A stretch of DNA of 64,000 bases, taken from NCBI GenBank assembly GCA_012513435.1, contig JAAZCE010000011.1:62001-126000 (forward strand), in the 5' to 3' direction. Under the pieces are notes generated by a model. It was not told the origin of the DNA. It searched no databases and worked only from the letters and a program-made list of their open reading frames with translations. Numbering within the stretch: the first letter of the stretch is position 1; the number at the start of each line of letters is the position of its first letter. The DNA comes from Clostridiales bacterium (lineage in GTDB: Bacteria; Bacillota; Clostridia; Peptostreptococcales; Anaerovoracaceae). The position numbers and the translations under genes are program-made. Of the stretch, positions 48,433 through 59,400 are shown in pieces.

Positions 48433-49809
48433 ATGAAAAAGAAAACAGCATTGAAAAAAATTATCTGCCTCGGAGTATGTTTGGTGTTGGTTATAGCCAT
48501 TGGGCTCATGCTATGCGGATGCAGCGGTGGCGGGCTGGCAGAAGCATATGAAAAACTGCCCGAGATACAAGGAGACCTGAGTGTATTTGAATATGAAAAA
48601 GACTCGGATACACTAATAATACAGCTTGACGAATATGATACAGATGTAGATGAATTTTTTGATATTATTGATGAAGCTGTTAAGGGATGTGATATTGGAA
48701 CACTGTCATTTCGTGGGAATTTGGAAGCCGTAAATCATGAAGCATATATGAGAACGTTGGATAAAAGACTTGGTGAACTGCCCTGCAAATCAATCAAACG
48801 GCTTGATGTGGGACCTAATGTATATGAAATGGAGGGGCAATGGACCAAGCTGCTGGAAAAAACCGATGAGCTGTATATGTACGAGGGGTACTTTGAAGGG
48901 TATTCAAAGGTTGAAGGTAAATATCAGAAAAATTTGGGCAAAGTTCAAAGCATAGCGTTTTATGAAAACCTATACGAAAAAGCAGTATATGATATTAGTG
49001 AGCTAAGTGCTTTTTCGGGGGTAAAGTCTATTACCTTCAGCGCAGGGCTCACAAAGGAGGAGCAAAAAGAGACAGCGAATAAGGGATTTTTATTTGAATA
49101 TGATTATTCCGACTTAAAATGTCTTGCTGATATGTCTGAGCTTGAGACAGTGCTGTTTTTTCCGGAGATTGATTCATGGACTCCGGGAAGTGAATATTAT
49201 AATTACATTCTGGCATTACAGCAGGTCGTGCCCAATGTAAAAACCAACAAAGCCGGGGAACTGTATAACGAAGAAACACTGACTGCGGTTAAGAATATAG
49301 ATGTGTTATCCATAGCCACCGGAGAATCGCGAGACAAGGCCTTAGAGGTTTTGCTTGCCGATGAGCCTAAAGAATGTTATGAAAAGGGAATAAAATTTGA
49401 AATGAAATCAGGCAAGCCCGAATTGACTGGGAAATGCCTTGTATATGTGGCATATCCTTTTGAGGAACAATGGAATAAAGATATATTTTATGATATGGCG
49501 CCCAGCGTAGTAATCAGTGAGTTATCAGCAAGTAATATTGCCCTTCCGGAAAAGCCCGGAGATTATGACACCTTTGTCTATATATATCCAAAGTATAGCC
49601 AGACTGGAACATATGACAGCGGAACGAAGGCATACGTAACAAAAACCATGCTACAGGTTTTTGATATAAAAAATGGAGTAAGATATGAGCCTGTAACTAT
49701 AGATGAGCAAGAACCGCCGCAGAGCTTTACACATTACGGAGCTGCCCCGAATTCATATTGCCCTAACATGAAGCCTGAAAAGGCATTTGAATATTTGAAA
49801 GGACTGTAG
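48433..49809 (+). CDS. Lipoprotein, unknown
   Basis: MKKKTALKKIICLGVCLVLVIAIGLMLCGCSGG lipobox; start near 48433. Confidence 0.7.
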   Translation: MKKKTALKKIICLGVCLVLVIAIGLMLCGCSGGGLAEAYEKLPEIQGDLSVFEYEKDSDTLIIQLDEYDTDVDEFFDIIDEAVKGCDIGTLSFRGNLEAVNHEAYMRTLDKRLGELPCKSIKRLDVGPNVYEMEGQWTKLLEKTDELYMYEGYFEGYSKVEGKYQKNLGKVQSIAFYENLYEKAVYDISELSAFSGVKSITFSAGLTKEEQKETANKGFLFEYDYSDLKCLADMSELETVLFFPEIDSWTPGSEYYNYILALQQVVPNVKTNKAGELYNEETLTAVKNIDVLSIATGESRDKALEVLLADEPKECYEKGIKFEMKSGKPELTGKCLVYVAYPFEEQWNKDIFYDMAPSVVISELSASNIALPEKPGDYDTFVYIYPKYSQTGTYDSGTKAYVTKTMLQVFDIKNGVRYEPVTIDEQEPPQSFTHYGAAPNSYCPNMKPEKAFEYLKGL

Positions 49810-49821
49810 AGGATAGTTATT

Positions 49822-50385
49822 ATGAAAGGGAAGAACCTGTTTGATGCTGCACAGTATTATTCGGAAAACAGAAGAAAAAAATTTGAGAAAGCATTAAAGA
49901 AGTCTACACAGGCTGAAATATTGGAATTTGTTCTTAACAGAGCATTTCCTTCCGATCCGGTATTTATCGCACTTGAATACTTGACAGACGAGGGAATGCT
50001 GTTTCAGGTTGCTTCCACGCAGCAAATCAAATCAATTGCCGGGAAAACCCCTGTTATACAAGTAGGCATAACAGAAAGGGCCGGGGTAGATATTTGTGTA
50101 CAGGCTATAATGCAAATGAAGGAGCAGACTACGCTTATAAAGCTGTTTGAAAATTATGCAAACAACTCGCCCTTATATGGCATCTATAACGCAGGTTCAA
50201 CTTACAACGGTGGATATGAAAAGATAGACGCTTTGGTGAAGAAATTAAGTGAGGAAACCCGAAGAGATATAATAGAGAATCATCAGGAATGGAACAAGGG
50301 AAGCATGGAATGCGCATTTAAAGGCGGCGAATTCAGTGTATCAAACGGAACGTCATTGAGAACGGTGATTGTAAGCAAGCTATAA
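49822..50385 (+). CDS. Conserved-looking hypothetical protein
   Basis: Good RBS-to-ORF arrangement; family not recognised. Confidence 0.5.
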   Translation: MKGKNLFDAAQYYSENRRKKFEKALKKSTQAEILEFVLNRAFPSDPVFIALEYLTDEGMLFQVASTQQIKSIAGKTPVIQVGITERAGVDICVQAIMQMKEQTTLIKLFENYANNSPLYGIYNAGSTYNGGYEKIDALVKKLSEETRRDIIENHQEWNKGSMECAFKGGEFSVSNGTSLRTVIVSKL

Positions 50386-50513
50386 CGCAGGTTATTTATA
50401 TTTTAAGTATATAATAATTTATTTTCTGTAACAATAAAATCGCAAATAATATATTTGGTTATAGATAATGAAGTAGGCAGTATGCGCTTATGGACAATTT
50501 GTTTAACCGTCTG

Positions 50514-50547
50514 AAATACCAGTCAGAAAAACTGACTGGTATTTTTT
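50514..50547 (+). terminator. Rho-independent terminator
   Basis: aaataccagtcag-aaaa-ctgactggtatttttt; lies inside the 5' part of the track ORF 50490-51038. Confidence 0.8.
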
Positions 50548-50618
50548 ATCGATTTTTGTCATATTTTTGGCATTTTCCAGATTTCAAACGTATTACTAAT
50601 GAAAATGGTCGAAAGGAG

Positions 50619-51038
50619 GTGGGAGAATTCAAGAGCCATATTGATGTAGAGATGATTTTCGATGCGTATTGTAAACAGGTTTTAGGAAATAAACTAATAG
50701 ATTATAAGCGTAGAGAGAATTATAGGAGAAATAATGAAGTTTCTTTATTTTATCTATCTGCAAAAGAAAGTATTGCTACAGAGGATGAATATTTTGTGCA
50801 TGTTATCAAAGTTGATAATGAAGAGTATTTAATACAAGATGAAGATTTACATATTGCATTAAATAACTTAACAGAGGATAAGTGCAAAATCATTTTGTTT
50901 TATTACTATGACAGAATGACGGATGGCGAAATCGCAAAAATCTTAGATTTGCCGAGAACTACCATACAGTATAAAAGGCGTACAGCGTTAGATACTTTAT
51001 GTGAATTGATTTTAGGAGGCAGAAAAAATGGAGATTAG
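50619..51038 (+). CDS. Sigma-70-family-like ICE regulator
   Basis: CKIILFYYYDRMTDGEIAKILDLPRTTIQYKRRTALDTL; start revised downstream of the terminator, near an aaaggagg RBS (exact codon uncertain). Confidence 0.7.
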   Translation: MGEFKSHIDVEMIFDAYCKQVLGNKLIDYKRRENYRRNNEVSLFYLSAKESIATEDEYFVHVIKVDNEEYLIQDEDLHIALNNLTEDKCKIILFYYYDRMTDGEIAKILDLPRTTIQYKRRTALDTLCELILGGRKNGD

Positions 51039-51264
51039 CGAATATAGAAATCATATTAAATATCAAACCATTGAAGCAGCAGTAAAAGGCGATGAAGAAG
51101 CAATAAATAAAATCATTAATCACTACGGGAATTATATAAAAAAACTATCAACAATTAAAGTGATTGATGAAGGAGGATACGAAAGACAAGGTGTTGATGT
51201 ATATCTGTCGAGAATTCTTGAACTACATTTAATAACGGCCATATTAAAATTCAAAGTTATCTAA
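51028..51264 (+). CDS. HTH-domain ICE regulator (Tn916 orf8-like)
   Basis: EISEYRNHIKYQTIEAAVKGDEEAINKIINHYGNYI. Confidence 0.75.
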   Translation: MEISEYRNHIKYQTIEAAVKGDEEAINKIINHYGNYIKKLSTIKVIDEGGYERQGVDVYLSRILELHLITAILKFKVI

Positions 51265-51300
51265 AAGCTAAAACATTTTGCAGATAAAAAACTGAATAGG

Positions 51301-51556
51301 AAACATTACATACGTTTAAAAGCCGGGGAGCCTGTGTGAAAGAACGCCGTGACCTGAGAAAATCAGCAGCGATAAAATCTTTGAACGCCTAAATAGAATT
51401 GGCAGCCTATTTTGCGATGATCTGGCTTTGTATAATGATACTCCCGTCTTGAACTCTCCACGGAATTGGACGGCGGCTCATAGGAATGGGGCGAAGGGAT
51501 ACCTTGTGTGCTGAAGCTAAGGCAGTGTAATGTTTATAAAACGTAGAACATGCCTT
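51301..51556 (+). ncRNA. Candidate structured RNA upstream of the recombinase operon
   Basis: ORF-free; long-range pairing 51301-51310/51526-51535 (AAACATTACA/TGTAATGTTT), 51319-51326/51422-51429, CTGA-GAAAA-TCAG, AAATAG/CTATTT, and a competing 3' hairpin AAGGCA/TGCCTT. Hand-found, not computed; strand assumed. Confidence 0.45.
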
Positions 51557-51603
51557 AATTTGTATATAATGTATATAAGGTCAAAAGAGAGGGGGAACTT
51601 GCA

Positions 51604-52704
51604 GTGGTTAAAGTAATAAAAGAAATTAAAAATACTGATATATTTTATTCCCTTGAAAGTGATACTGGAACATTAGAGAATGAAACACAATATTTAATTC
51701 ATAAAAAGAAAGTCAATGCTTCGCCTAATACAGTAAGGCGTATCGCATATTCTCTTTTATACTATCTTGGATTTTTAGAAAGAAACAATTTGGAATTAGG
51801 AGATGTTTTTAATTTATCATATTCCAAACAGCATGAGCATTTTTATCATTTTTTACAATATATCAAAAACGGAGAACATACGGACAGGGGAAAAGTCAGG
51901 AAAAACATCTCATGCAATATGTATCTTGGTGATGTACTTAGATATTATCAGTATTTGAGTTTGGAATACGAAAACTATGGAAAGCTAAAGGTCTTAAAAA
52001 ATAGCGATATAACAATAACAAATAAGATGGGAGTTAAGAAAAAAATAGATGGTAAAACATTTAAAGGCTATTTACCAAATGATAAAAAGCAGGGTGAAAC
52101 TTTGGGGGAAGACAAGCTATTCAAGCTTGTTGGGTCGTGCACAAATTGCAGAGATCAACTAATTTTACTCATGATAGCTGAAACGGGGTTTCGTGTTGGT
52201 GAAGTTTTAGGAATAGATTATGTCGCTGACATTGATTATGAAAGCAGAGCGGCATCAGTGGTAGGTAGAGATAGAAATCTTAATTATGCAAGAGCTAAGA
52301 ATCAGGAAAATAGAAAAGGCTATTTTAGCGAACGGACATTTAAGCTGCTTATGGCATATATATCAAAATACAAAGACATACTAAAAAATACAACAAGTTT
52401 ATTTGTTGTCATATCGGGAGAGCATATTGGAAAGCCTCTGAAAGTAAGTGCTGTTTACAGTATGTTGCGAAGACTTGAGAAAAAGACAAGAATAGATACA
52501 CATCCTCATGCGATAAGGCATTACTTTGCTAATGAGAGATGGAAAAGCGGATGGGATTTGTTATTGATAAGCACTGCATTAGGACATAAATCAATTCAGA
52601 CAACTATAAACTATCTTAACGTGGGAAGCGAAGAACTGCGATCTGCGGCAGAAGATTATTACAGGAATAATAATGCGCTTAATATGATTGGAGACTTATT
52701 ATAA
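51604..52704 (+). CDS. tnpA: Tyrosine recombinase, Tn554 TnpA-like
   Basis: AETGFRVGEVLGIDY (R), HPHAIRHYFANE (HxxR), LGHKSIQTTINYL (H...Y). Confidence 0.88.
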   Translation: MVKVIKEIKNTDIFYSLESDTGTLENETQYLIHKKKVNASPNTVRRIAYSLLYYLGFLERNNLELGDVFNLSYSKQHEHFYHFLQYIKNGEHTDRGKVRKNISCNMYLGDVLRYYQYLSLEYENYGKLKVLKNSDITITNKMGVKKKIDGKTFKGYLPNDKKQGETLGEDKLFKLVGSCTNCRDQLILLMIAETGFRVGEVLGIDYVADIDYESRAASVVGRDRNLNYARAKNQENRKGYFSERTFKLLMAYISKYKDILKNTTSLFVVISGEHIGKPLKVSAVYSMLRRLEKKTRIDTHPHAIRHYFANERWKSGWDLLLISTALGHKSIQTTINYLNVGSEELRSAAEDYYRNNNALNMIGDLL

Positions 52705-52715
52705 GGGCAGGAAAA

Positions 52716-54434
52716 ATGAATGCATTAAAATTACAACCAAAACAATTAAATAAAGATATACTAAGTGTTGAAATTGACAAATGCGAAGTGGTAGAAAAAA
52801 AGATGCGAAATAAAGCATACAATTTTTTGTCTACTATTGGCAGAGAGAGTCTGTCAGAAGTAAGGTATGAAGATAGATGTGCCTACGAAATGTATTTAAA
52901 GAATACAGGAGTGAAAACCAAATGCCAAGAATATATGTGTGCATTTGATAAAGTTATAATAAACAGTAAGAAAGCAAAAGCGGTGAAAGCCCTAGGCAAA
53001 GAAGTTTTGAAACTTGAAGAAAGGAAGCTGTTTCTACTATATGATTTACCTTATGATAAAGCTTTAGTCGTAAATAAAACAATAGATAAGACAGAGCTTT
53101 TATGGGACTTTTCGTTTAGATGCCGCCGGAAAATCAAAAAACAAATAATTGCTTTAATTAATTATATATTAGAAGACTATGATAGCCATAAGATGCAAAG
53201 AGCATATTTATTATCACTTAAATCATTATACAGGTTTTGCTATGAACAAAAAATCAACGATTTGTTAAAATTAGAAAGAGCAGAAGAAAGAAGATTTTAC
53301 ATGTACCTTTCTTCAGATGATACTGTTCCAAGATATACCCATAAGATAATTGATTATTGTAGAAAGAAATTATTTTTACATAGTGAAGAAATAAGCTGGA
53401 CAGCGTGTGTTTGGTATGTAGAAAGATTTAAGCTGGACATCTCCCGGATAAATCTATCCAATCCGGTAGAAATTATTTCATTTATTGAAATAACAAATGA
53501 GGAGAACAGAAAGCTACTGCAAAGGTATATAAAGTATTATTTAAGCGTCAGTGACTACAGTATATCAACGATAAGGCACAAGCAAGTAATACTGCGTGAA
53601 TTTATAGCCTATTTTGATCTATATAATAAAAAAATAAACGAGCTTAGGGCAGAGGATATTGAACAATTTTTTGATTACATCAAAGGTAAAGAAATAAAAC
53701 CGGAAACAGTAAATAGAAAAATAATTGAGATTGCACTATTCTACAGGTTTTTAGTTATATATAAAATAGTGGATAGAGTGCCTTTTATCCCGGAGTATTA
53801 TTTATATAAGATAATAGGTAAGGTACACAACAATAGAAGTGTTAATGAAAATATAATATATGACATCTTAAAGGGTTTAAGCAATATACCTATGAAGCTC
53901 AGGTTGATGTTTTTAATATTGTGGTGTAGTGGCAGAAGAAAAAACGAAATTTGTCAGCTAAAAGGAGATTCTTTTTTCAAAATGAATAACGAGTTTTGGG
54001 TAAAATTTTATCAGCCTAAAATGAAAGCTGATATTATAATACCAATACCCAGTGAATTATATAAGCTTATGGAGAGGTATATTGATGTGAATTGCATTTT
54101 GCCATCGGATTATTTGTTCTTAAATTCAATGGGTAAACCATATAATGCACAGACATTTTCACAGCAGATGGTTGAAGTTTGTAATAATATAGATTTCAAT
54201 AGCGCTGAGTATGCTTTTAAGGCACATGATTTCCGCCATACCATAGCAACGCTTCTTTATTCAAATGAAGTATCTGTGCAAGTCATAAGAGATTTCCTTG
54301 GACATAAGAGCGATGAAATGACGAAAGAATACATAGATTATATACCGAAAAAAATAGAAGCAGAAACAAAGAAATATCATGAAAATAAAAAGAAGAAGTT
54401 AACTGATGCAATAGGTGAGGCGTATCATGAATAA
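52716..54434 (+). CDS. tnpB: Tyrosine recombinase, Tn554 TnpB-like
   Basis: CSGRRKNEICQLKGD; AHDFRHTIATLLYSN; LGHKSDEMTKEYIDY. Confidence 0.88.
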   Translation: MNALKLQPKQLNKDILSVEIDKCEVVEKKMRNKAYNFLSTIGRESLSEVRYEDRCAYEMYLKNTGVKTKCQEYMCAFDKVIINSKKAKAVKALGKEVLKLEERKLFLLYDLPYDKALVVNKTIDKTELLWDFSFRCRRKIKKQIIALINYILEDYDSHKMQRAYLLSLKSLYRFCYEQKINDLLKLERAEERRFYMYLSSDDTVPRYTHKIIDYCRKKLFLHSEEISWTACVWYVERFKLDISRINLSNPVEIISFIEITNEENRKLLQRYIKYYLSVSDYSISTIRHKQVILREFIAYFDLYNKKINELRAEDIEQFFDYIKGKEIKPETVNRKIIEIALFYRFLVIYKIVDRVPFIPEYYLYKIIGKVHNNRSVNENIIYDILKGLSNIPMKLRLMFLILWCSGRRKNEICQLKGDSFFKMNNEFWVKFYQPKMKADIIIPIPSELYKLMERYIDVNCILPSDYLFLNSMGKPYNAQTFSQQMVEVCNNIDFNSAEYAFKAHDFRHTIATLLYSNEVSVQVIRDFLGHKSDEMTKEYIDYIPKKIEAETKKYHENKKKKLTDAIGEAYHE

Positions 54435-55893
54435 TGTTTTGGATATAAGAAGCTTAGAAAGCTATACAAATGCTACTGAAAGACAAAAGGAAAGAATCGA
54501 CTGCAAGCAATGCTATATTTACGATTTTGATCAAGTGCTTGATAAAGAAATCCGCAAGGCACTTACAAAATTTGTAGAGGAAAGGTGCAGCAGGCTATCG
54601 ATTGTTACGATTGGCTATGAGATTTGGTTGTATGATATTGTATGTGCATTTTTCAATACTCTAAATGCAAATCTCAGCTCTTTAAAAAGAGAATATGTTG
54701 AGAGAAAATATAAAGCATTTTTAATGAGTAAAGGATATCCACTGACTAAAGCACATTTCAGGAAATACTCCGGTAAACTATGTGTTGAACAATCAGAGAC
54801 ATTAGCATACATGCACAAGTTTTTAGACGGAATATATATAGCAGATGAAACTGATATTATATATATAACAGAATTTGAGGGCATAAGGAACAATCCTATA
54901 AAACCGGTTAGATATATAAATTTTGAGAAGATTAAACAAGAAAAAATGAAACAGGAAACCAAAGCAGCAATTAGGATGGAAAGCAGATACAAAGCTGCAA
55001 GCACTTTAAGAGGTGAAGTTTTAGCTGTAAACAGATTTTCAAAGTTTATGGATGAAAAATATCAAGATATAAAATCGTTTAAAAATGTAAATAGGAAAGT
55101 CATTGAAGATTATCTTATATATATTAAAGTCGAATTGAGAATAAGCGCAGTATCGTATAAAAGTGAAATATCGCAGCTGAAAAGTGTAATCAACGAAGCA
55201 GCCAGTATATTTGAATATGAGGCACTTGATAATTTATTCTTTGGAAATGAATATTCAAGCATGGTAAATAAGATACAACGTTTTTATTCGCAAGACGAAC
55301 TTGAAAGATTTAATAAATGCCTTATTAGAGAAGAAGAACAATTTGCAAGATGTATTTTTCTTCATCAGATTTTAGGAACCAGAATATCAGAGACTCTCTT
55401 ACTTAGAAAAGATTGTATATATTATAAAAATAAGATGCCGGTAATTAAAATAGAGCAATGGAAAACAAAAAAGTATTATGAAAAGCCAATCAATGATGAA
55501 ATTGTAACGCTGATAAATAAATGTATTGAATATACAGAAAAAAGATACGGTGTAACAGAATATATATTTGTGAGCCCAAAAGATCCAAAGAGACCTTTGA
55601 GTTATGGAACCCTTGAAACGAGAATCAAAACTATGATAAGAGATAATATAATACTCGATGACAATGGGGAACTATTATTTTTCAGCACACACGTTTTTAG
55701 GAGAAATTATGGTAAGGCATTGACCGAAATGCATCTTGATGATGTACGAATATCTAAGCTACTTGGACATGCAGACACAAGGAATGTATACAAGTACAGA
55801 AAACTAAGTCCGACCATTATAGCAAGAGAAACGAGGCCTGTAAGGGATATGATGGATAAGACTATTAGAGAAATATCAGCGGGGTGGTTTTGA
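54415..55893 (+). CDS. Third tyrosine recombinase, TnpB-like
   Basis: LGTRISETLLLRKDC; STHVFRRNYGKALTE; LGHADTRNVYKYRK; overlaps tnpB. Confidence 0.85.
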   Translation: MRRIMNNVLDIRSLESYTNATERQKERIDCKQCYIYDFDQVLDKEIRKALTKFVEERCSRLSIVTIGYEIWLYDIVCAFFNTLNANLSSLKREYVERKYKAFLMSKGYPLTKAHFRKYSGKLCVEQSETLAYMHKFLDGIYIADETDIIYITEFEGIRNNPIKPVRYINFEKIKQEKMKQETKAAIRMESRYKAASTLRGEVLAVNRFSKFMDEKYQDIKSFKNVNRKVIEDYLIYIKVELRISAVSYKSEISQLKSVINEAASIFEYEALDNLFFGNEYSSMVNKIQRFYSQDELERFNKCLIREEEQFARCIFLHQILGTRISETLLLRKDCIYYKNKMPVIKIEQWKTKKYYEKPINDEIVTLINKCIEYTEKRYGVTEYIFVSPKDPKRPLSYGTLETRIKTMIRDNIILDDNGELLFFSTHVFRRNYGKALTEMHLDDVRISKLLGHADTRNVYKYRKLSPTIIARETRPVRDMMDKTIREISAGWF

Positions 55894-56252
55894 TGAATAA
55901 ATATGATAATATGGTTACAAGTGTAAAAAAGAAAAGTGCTGAAAAAGTAAAAATAGCCAAAGATGCCATATTATATATGCTTGAAAACAATCAGCATATT
56001 ACAGTGTGTGGATTGGTAGAACTAACGGGATTATCAAGAGGCTTTTTTTATAATAATCAGGAAGTAAAAGAAATATTGAATAGAGCACTTGATAGTCAGC
56101 CGGGTAATGATTGTATGGATCGGAGAAGTGCAATAATAGATGCGGCTATGTCGAAACAATTAGAAACATTGGGGATTCAATGTGCAAGATTAAAAGAAGA
56201 AAATAAAAAGCTACAAACAGAAATAGTAGTTCTTAGGGGAAGAGAATTTTAG
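55884..56252 (+). CDS. tnpC: TnpC/DUF6262-like protein
   Basis: Overlaps the third recombinase; HTH-like ITVCGLVELTGLSRGFFYNNQEVKEIL with C-terminal coiled coil. Confidence 0.75.
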   Translation: MVLMNKYDNMVTSVKKKSAEKVKIAKDAILYMLENNQHITVCGLVELTGLSRGFFYNNQEVKEILNRALDSQPGNDCMDRRSAIIDAAMSKQLETLGIQCARLKEENKKLQTEIVVLRGREF

Positions 56253-56423
56253 AAGGAGTGTATCTTTATGAAAGAAAGAGTACATACGCAAAATGATTTA
56301 ATTGCTGCAATCAAAAATAATTATCAAAGCATTTGCACAATACAGATATAAGTAGAATTTATAAGATATAAATGATAAAATAAGCTTATAATAATATATT
56401 TTTTTATGTATAAAGGGGTTTAT

Positions 56424-59400
56424 ATGAGCTTAAAGATACTGCACTTATCAGATCTACATATTGGAGAAAACCACAAAGAGGCAATTCCAATAAAAGATTT
56501 AGCATATAAAATTGTTTCTAGTTTAGATGGAAAAATTCCGGAAGCCATTATAGTAACAGGTGATATTTTTGATTATACGGCATTAGAGAGTGAAAAAAAG
56601 GATGAGTTAATTAAAGAGGCAATAAATTTTTTTGAAAAACTAATCGAACTTATTAATAATGGAACAATTACTCTTACAAAGGATACTACTTTTTTTGTGC
56701 CAGGGAATCATGAAGTGGCACAAAAAAACGCTATTTCAAATGATGGTATACGATATCAAATTTATGAGGAGTTCTTAACACTATTTTATCAAGACAACAT
56801 ACCTAAGTTTTACGATAATGAAACTTGGTCTGTGTTTTCCATATTTGAAGAAAAAGGCGTTATGTTGTTAGGCTTTAATTCTGCGAATATTGAAACAAAT
56901 GATAAAAATGAAATAAAAACATTTGGTGCAATATCAGAAAAACAACTATATATACAATTACAGAAAGCAAAAGCGATAAGTAATATTGAAGAATATGTTT
57001 GTATTGCGTTTTTACATCATCATTTCTATTTAATGGATGAGCGTAATAAAGATGAACTCGATAGCGCTACGTTACATAATAGTGAAGGATTTTTAAATAT
57101 ATTATGTAAATTCAATACAATTGCAATATTACATGGACATAAACATTCTTCAAGTAATAGAAGAATGAACATAGATACTAGTATTGAAACTGAAGACATG
57201 ATGACAACTGTTCTAGGGTGTGGTAGTACTGATAAAGGTGATACGTTAGTAAATAGTTTTAACTTTATAGAAGTTTATAGTTTGAATAACTCTTATGATT
57301 TAAAATATCAAGAATTTGAATATAAAAATAGTTCTTTCTATGCAAAACAAGAAATAAGAATACCAGTAAAATCTACAAATAATGCAAAGATTAATTTGGA
57401 TTTTGTTTTGAAAGAAAACCCCGATTTTGAACAAAGATATAAACAATTGAGGACAATTGATACCTCAACTCTTATTCGTGAATTTTATGATATGATAAAT
57501 TATACTATATTTCGCTTGTCTTCTTCTGCCGAAGAAATTAAAGAAGATAATAAAGTAGTATATTATATTTTAGCTGCGATACACTATCAGGCAGATAGAG
57601 AGAATAACTTTACATTTTACGGGGAAATTGAACAGTTTTTTAGAGAAATTTTGAATATTGATTTTTCTGAGAAGATGAGTGAATTCATAATTTCTAAATT
57701 GCAAGCTGTGAGTAGCATTTACGATATTCATGACTTTTACAAAGTAATAATGGATGATAATTTAAGCTTAAAGCAGAGCAGATATATTGTTTATTTTGTT
57801 ATAACGTTATTTTTAACGAAATGCTATACAATCTTAAAATATAACCCTGATAATTTTGTTGAAGATTTTATAAGTAGTAAAGTTCCTTTTTCTTATAACC
57901 TAGATAAATTAAAAAAGAATATCGAAGGCGCTATGATTTCATTTGATATTAATGAGGAAAAGAGAGCATTAGAGTTAGAAGTTACTTGTAAAACAGCTGA
58001 AGCACATAAAGTAATAAGCCTTATTATTAAAGAATTTGAATTGATTTTAGCAGAGCTGGAACAAGATTTTGCACGATTTGGGTTCAGAGTTTACTACATA
58101 TTGCCAATGCTACCTACTTTTAAAAAGGGGCGGCAGGATTGTCTAGAGAGTCATATATTTTCAGCTTATATACCTAAATTGATACCGCTGTTAGCCGGAA
58201 GGCAAATATACTCTGAGCAAGAAGCCTTTACGCGGGAATTGCTACAAAACTCTATAGATGCAATCAACTTAAGAGTAAAAATGGATTCTAATTTTGCAAA
58301 GAATCAAGGTAAAATAGAATTATTTATTGGAACATATAAAAATCAAAATTATTTCCAAATCATAGATAATGGAATTGGCATGGACAGATACGTTATGGAA
58401 AGATATTTAACAACCATAGGTAGAAGCTTCTATAAAAGTTCTGACTTTAATAGATTAGATGCAGAATACGATCCTATTAGCCAGTTTGGAATTGGCTTTT
58501 TATCTTGTTTCATGATGGGAAAAAGAGTAGTGGTTGAGTCTCGCTATTATAGTGAAGGCGTTATAAACGGACACTCTTTAGATATTCCTAATTTTGATGG
58601 ATGTTTTTTTATAGAGAATAAAGAAAAATTAGAAGTCGGAACAAAGGTTACTGTCTATGAAAATGAAGAAAGAAAGCCTTTAGATAAGAACTTTGGCTTT
58701 CAACCTTTAAAAACCTATATTGAGAAAACAATAATAGATGTGCCATTTGACATTTGGTTAAATAATCAACTTTTTGTGGAGAAACAAAAGTATAAGAAAA
58801 TGATAGAAAGTAATTGCAAAGACAAAAAATTATGTTTTTTCATACCAATTAAAGATAGTGAATATATTTTTGATGGGAAAACGCTTCCAAAAGACTACTT
58901 TTATGGTATATATTTTTATAAAGAAGATGGGGGATTGCTGAACGAAAAAAATCATACAAAGGTGCTTTGTGCGGGTATTAGAGTTAGAGAAAGTAATAAT
59001 TTTCATATGTTTAAAGCATTACAATATCCTAAATATTTTAATGTTTATGCGAATTTTCCAAGTAGCACAGTCTCATTAAATGTATCGAGAGAAACCATAT
59101 CAGACATTAATATACCAAGCCACCAAATAGAAACTGAATTAAAGGAACAGATTTATAGTTATGTGGATTCTCCATACGGAAAGCAGCTGACGTTTGGGGT
59201 GTATTCGCATATTGGTTTGGAAGATTATAGCGCCACAAATATTCATTTTATGATGGATGGGTCTAATGTTTTATTGAAATATGATGAATTGGATATAAAT
59301 GACACAAAACGCGTTACAATAGAAACGATTAACTTTTTATTTAAAAAAATATTAAAGGTAGAGCATAAGATAAAGTATGATATAGATTTGGAAATTAATG

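Noticed and set aside
50490-50618. Track start of the sigma-like ORF at 50490
   Set aside because: A strong terminator (50514-50547) lies inside it and an aaaggagg RBS follows; the true start is likely downstream.
51264-51603. Group II intron or reverse-transcriptase-associated RNA
   Set aside because: No reverse transcriptase ORF nearby and no recognisable domain V; kept only as an unassigned structured RNA candidate.
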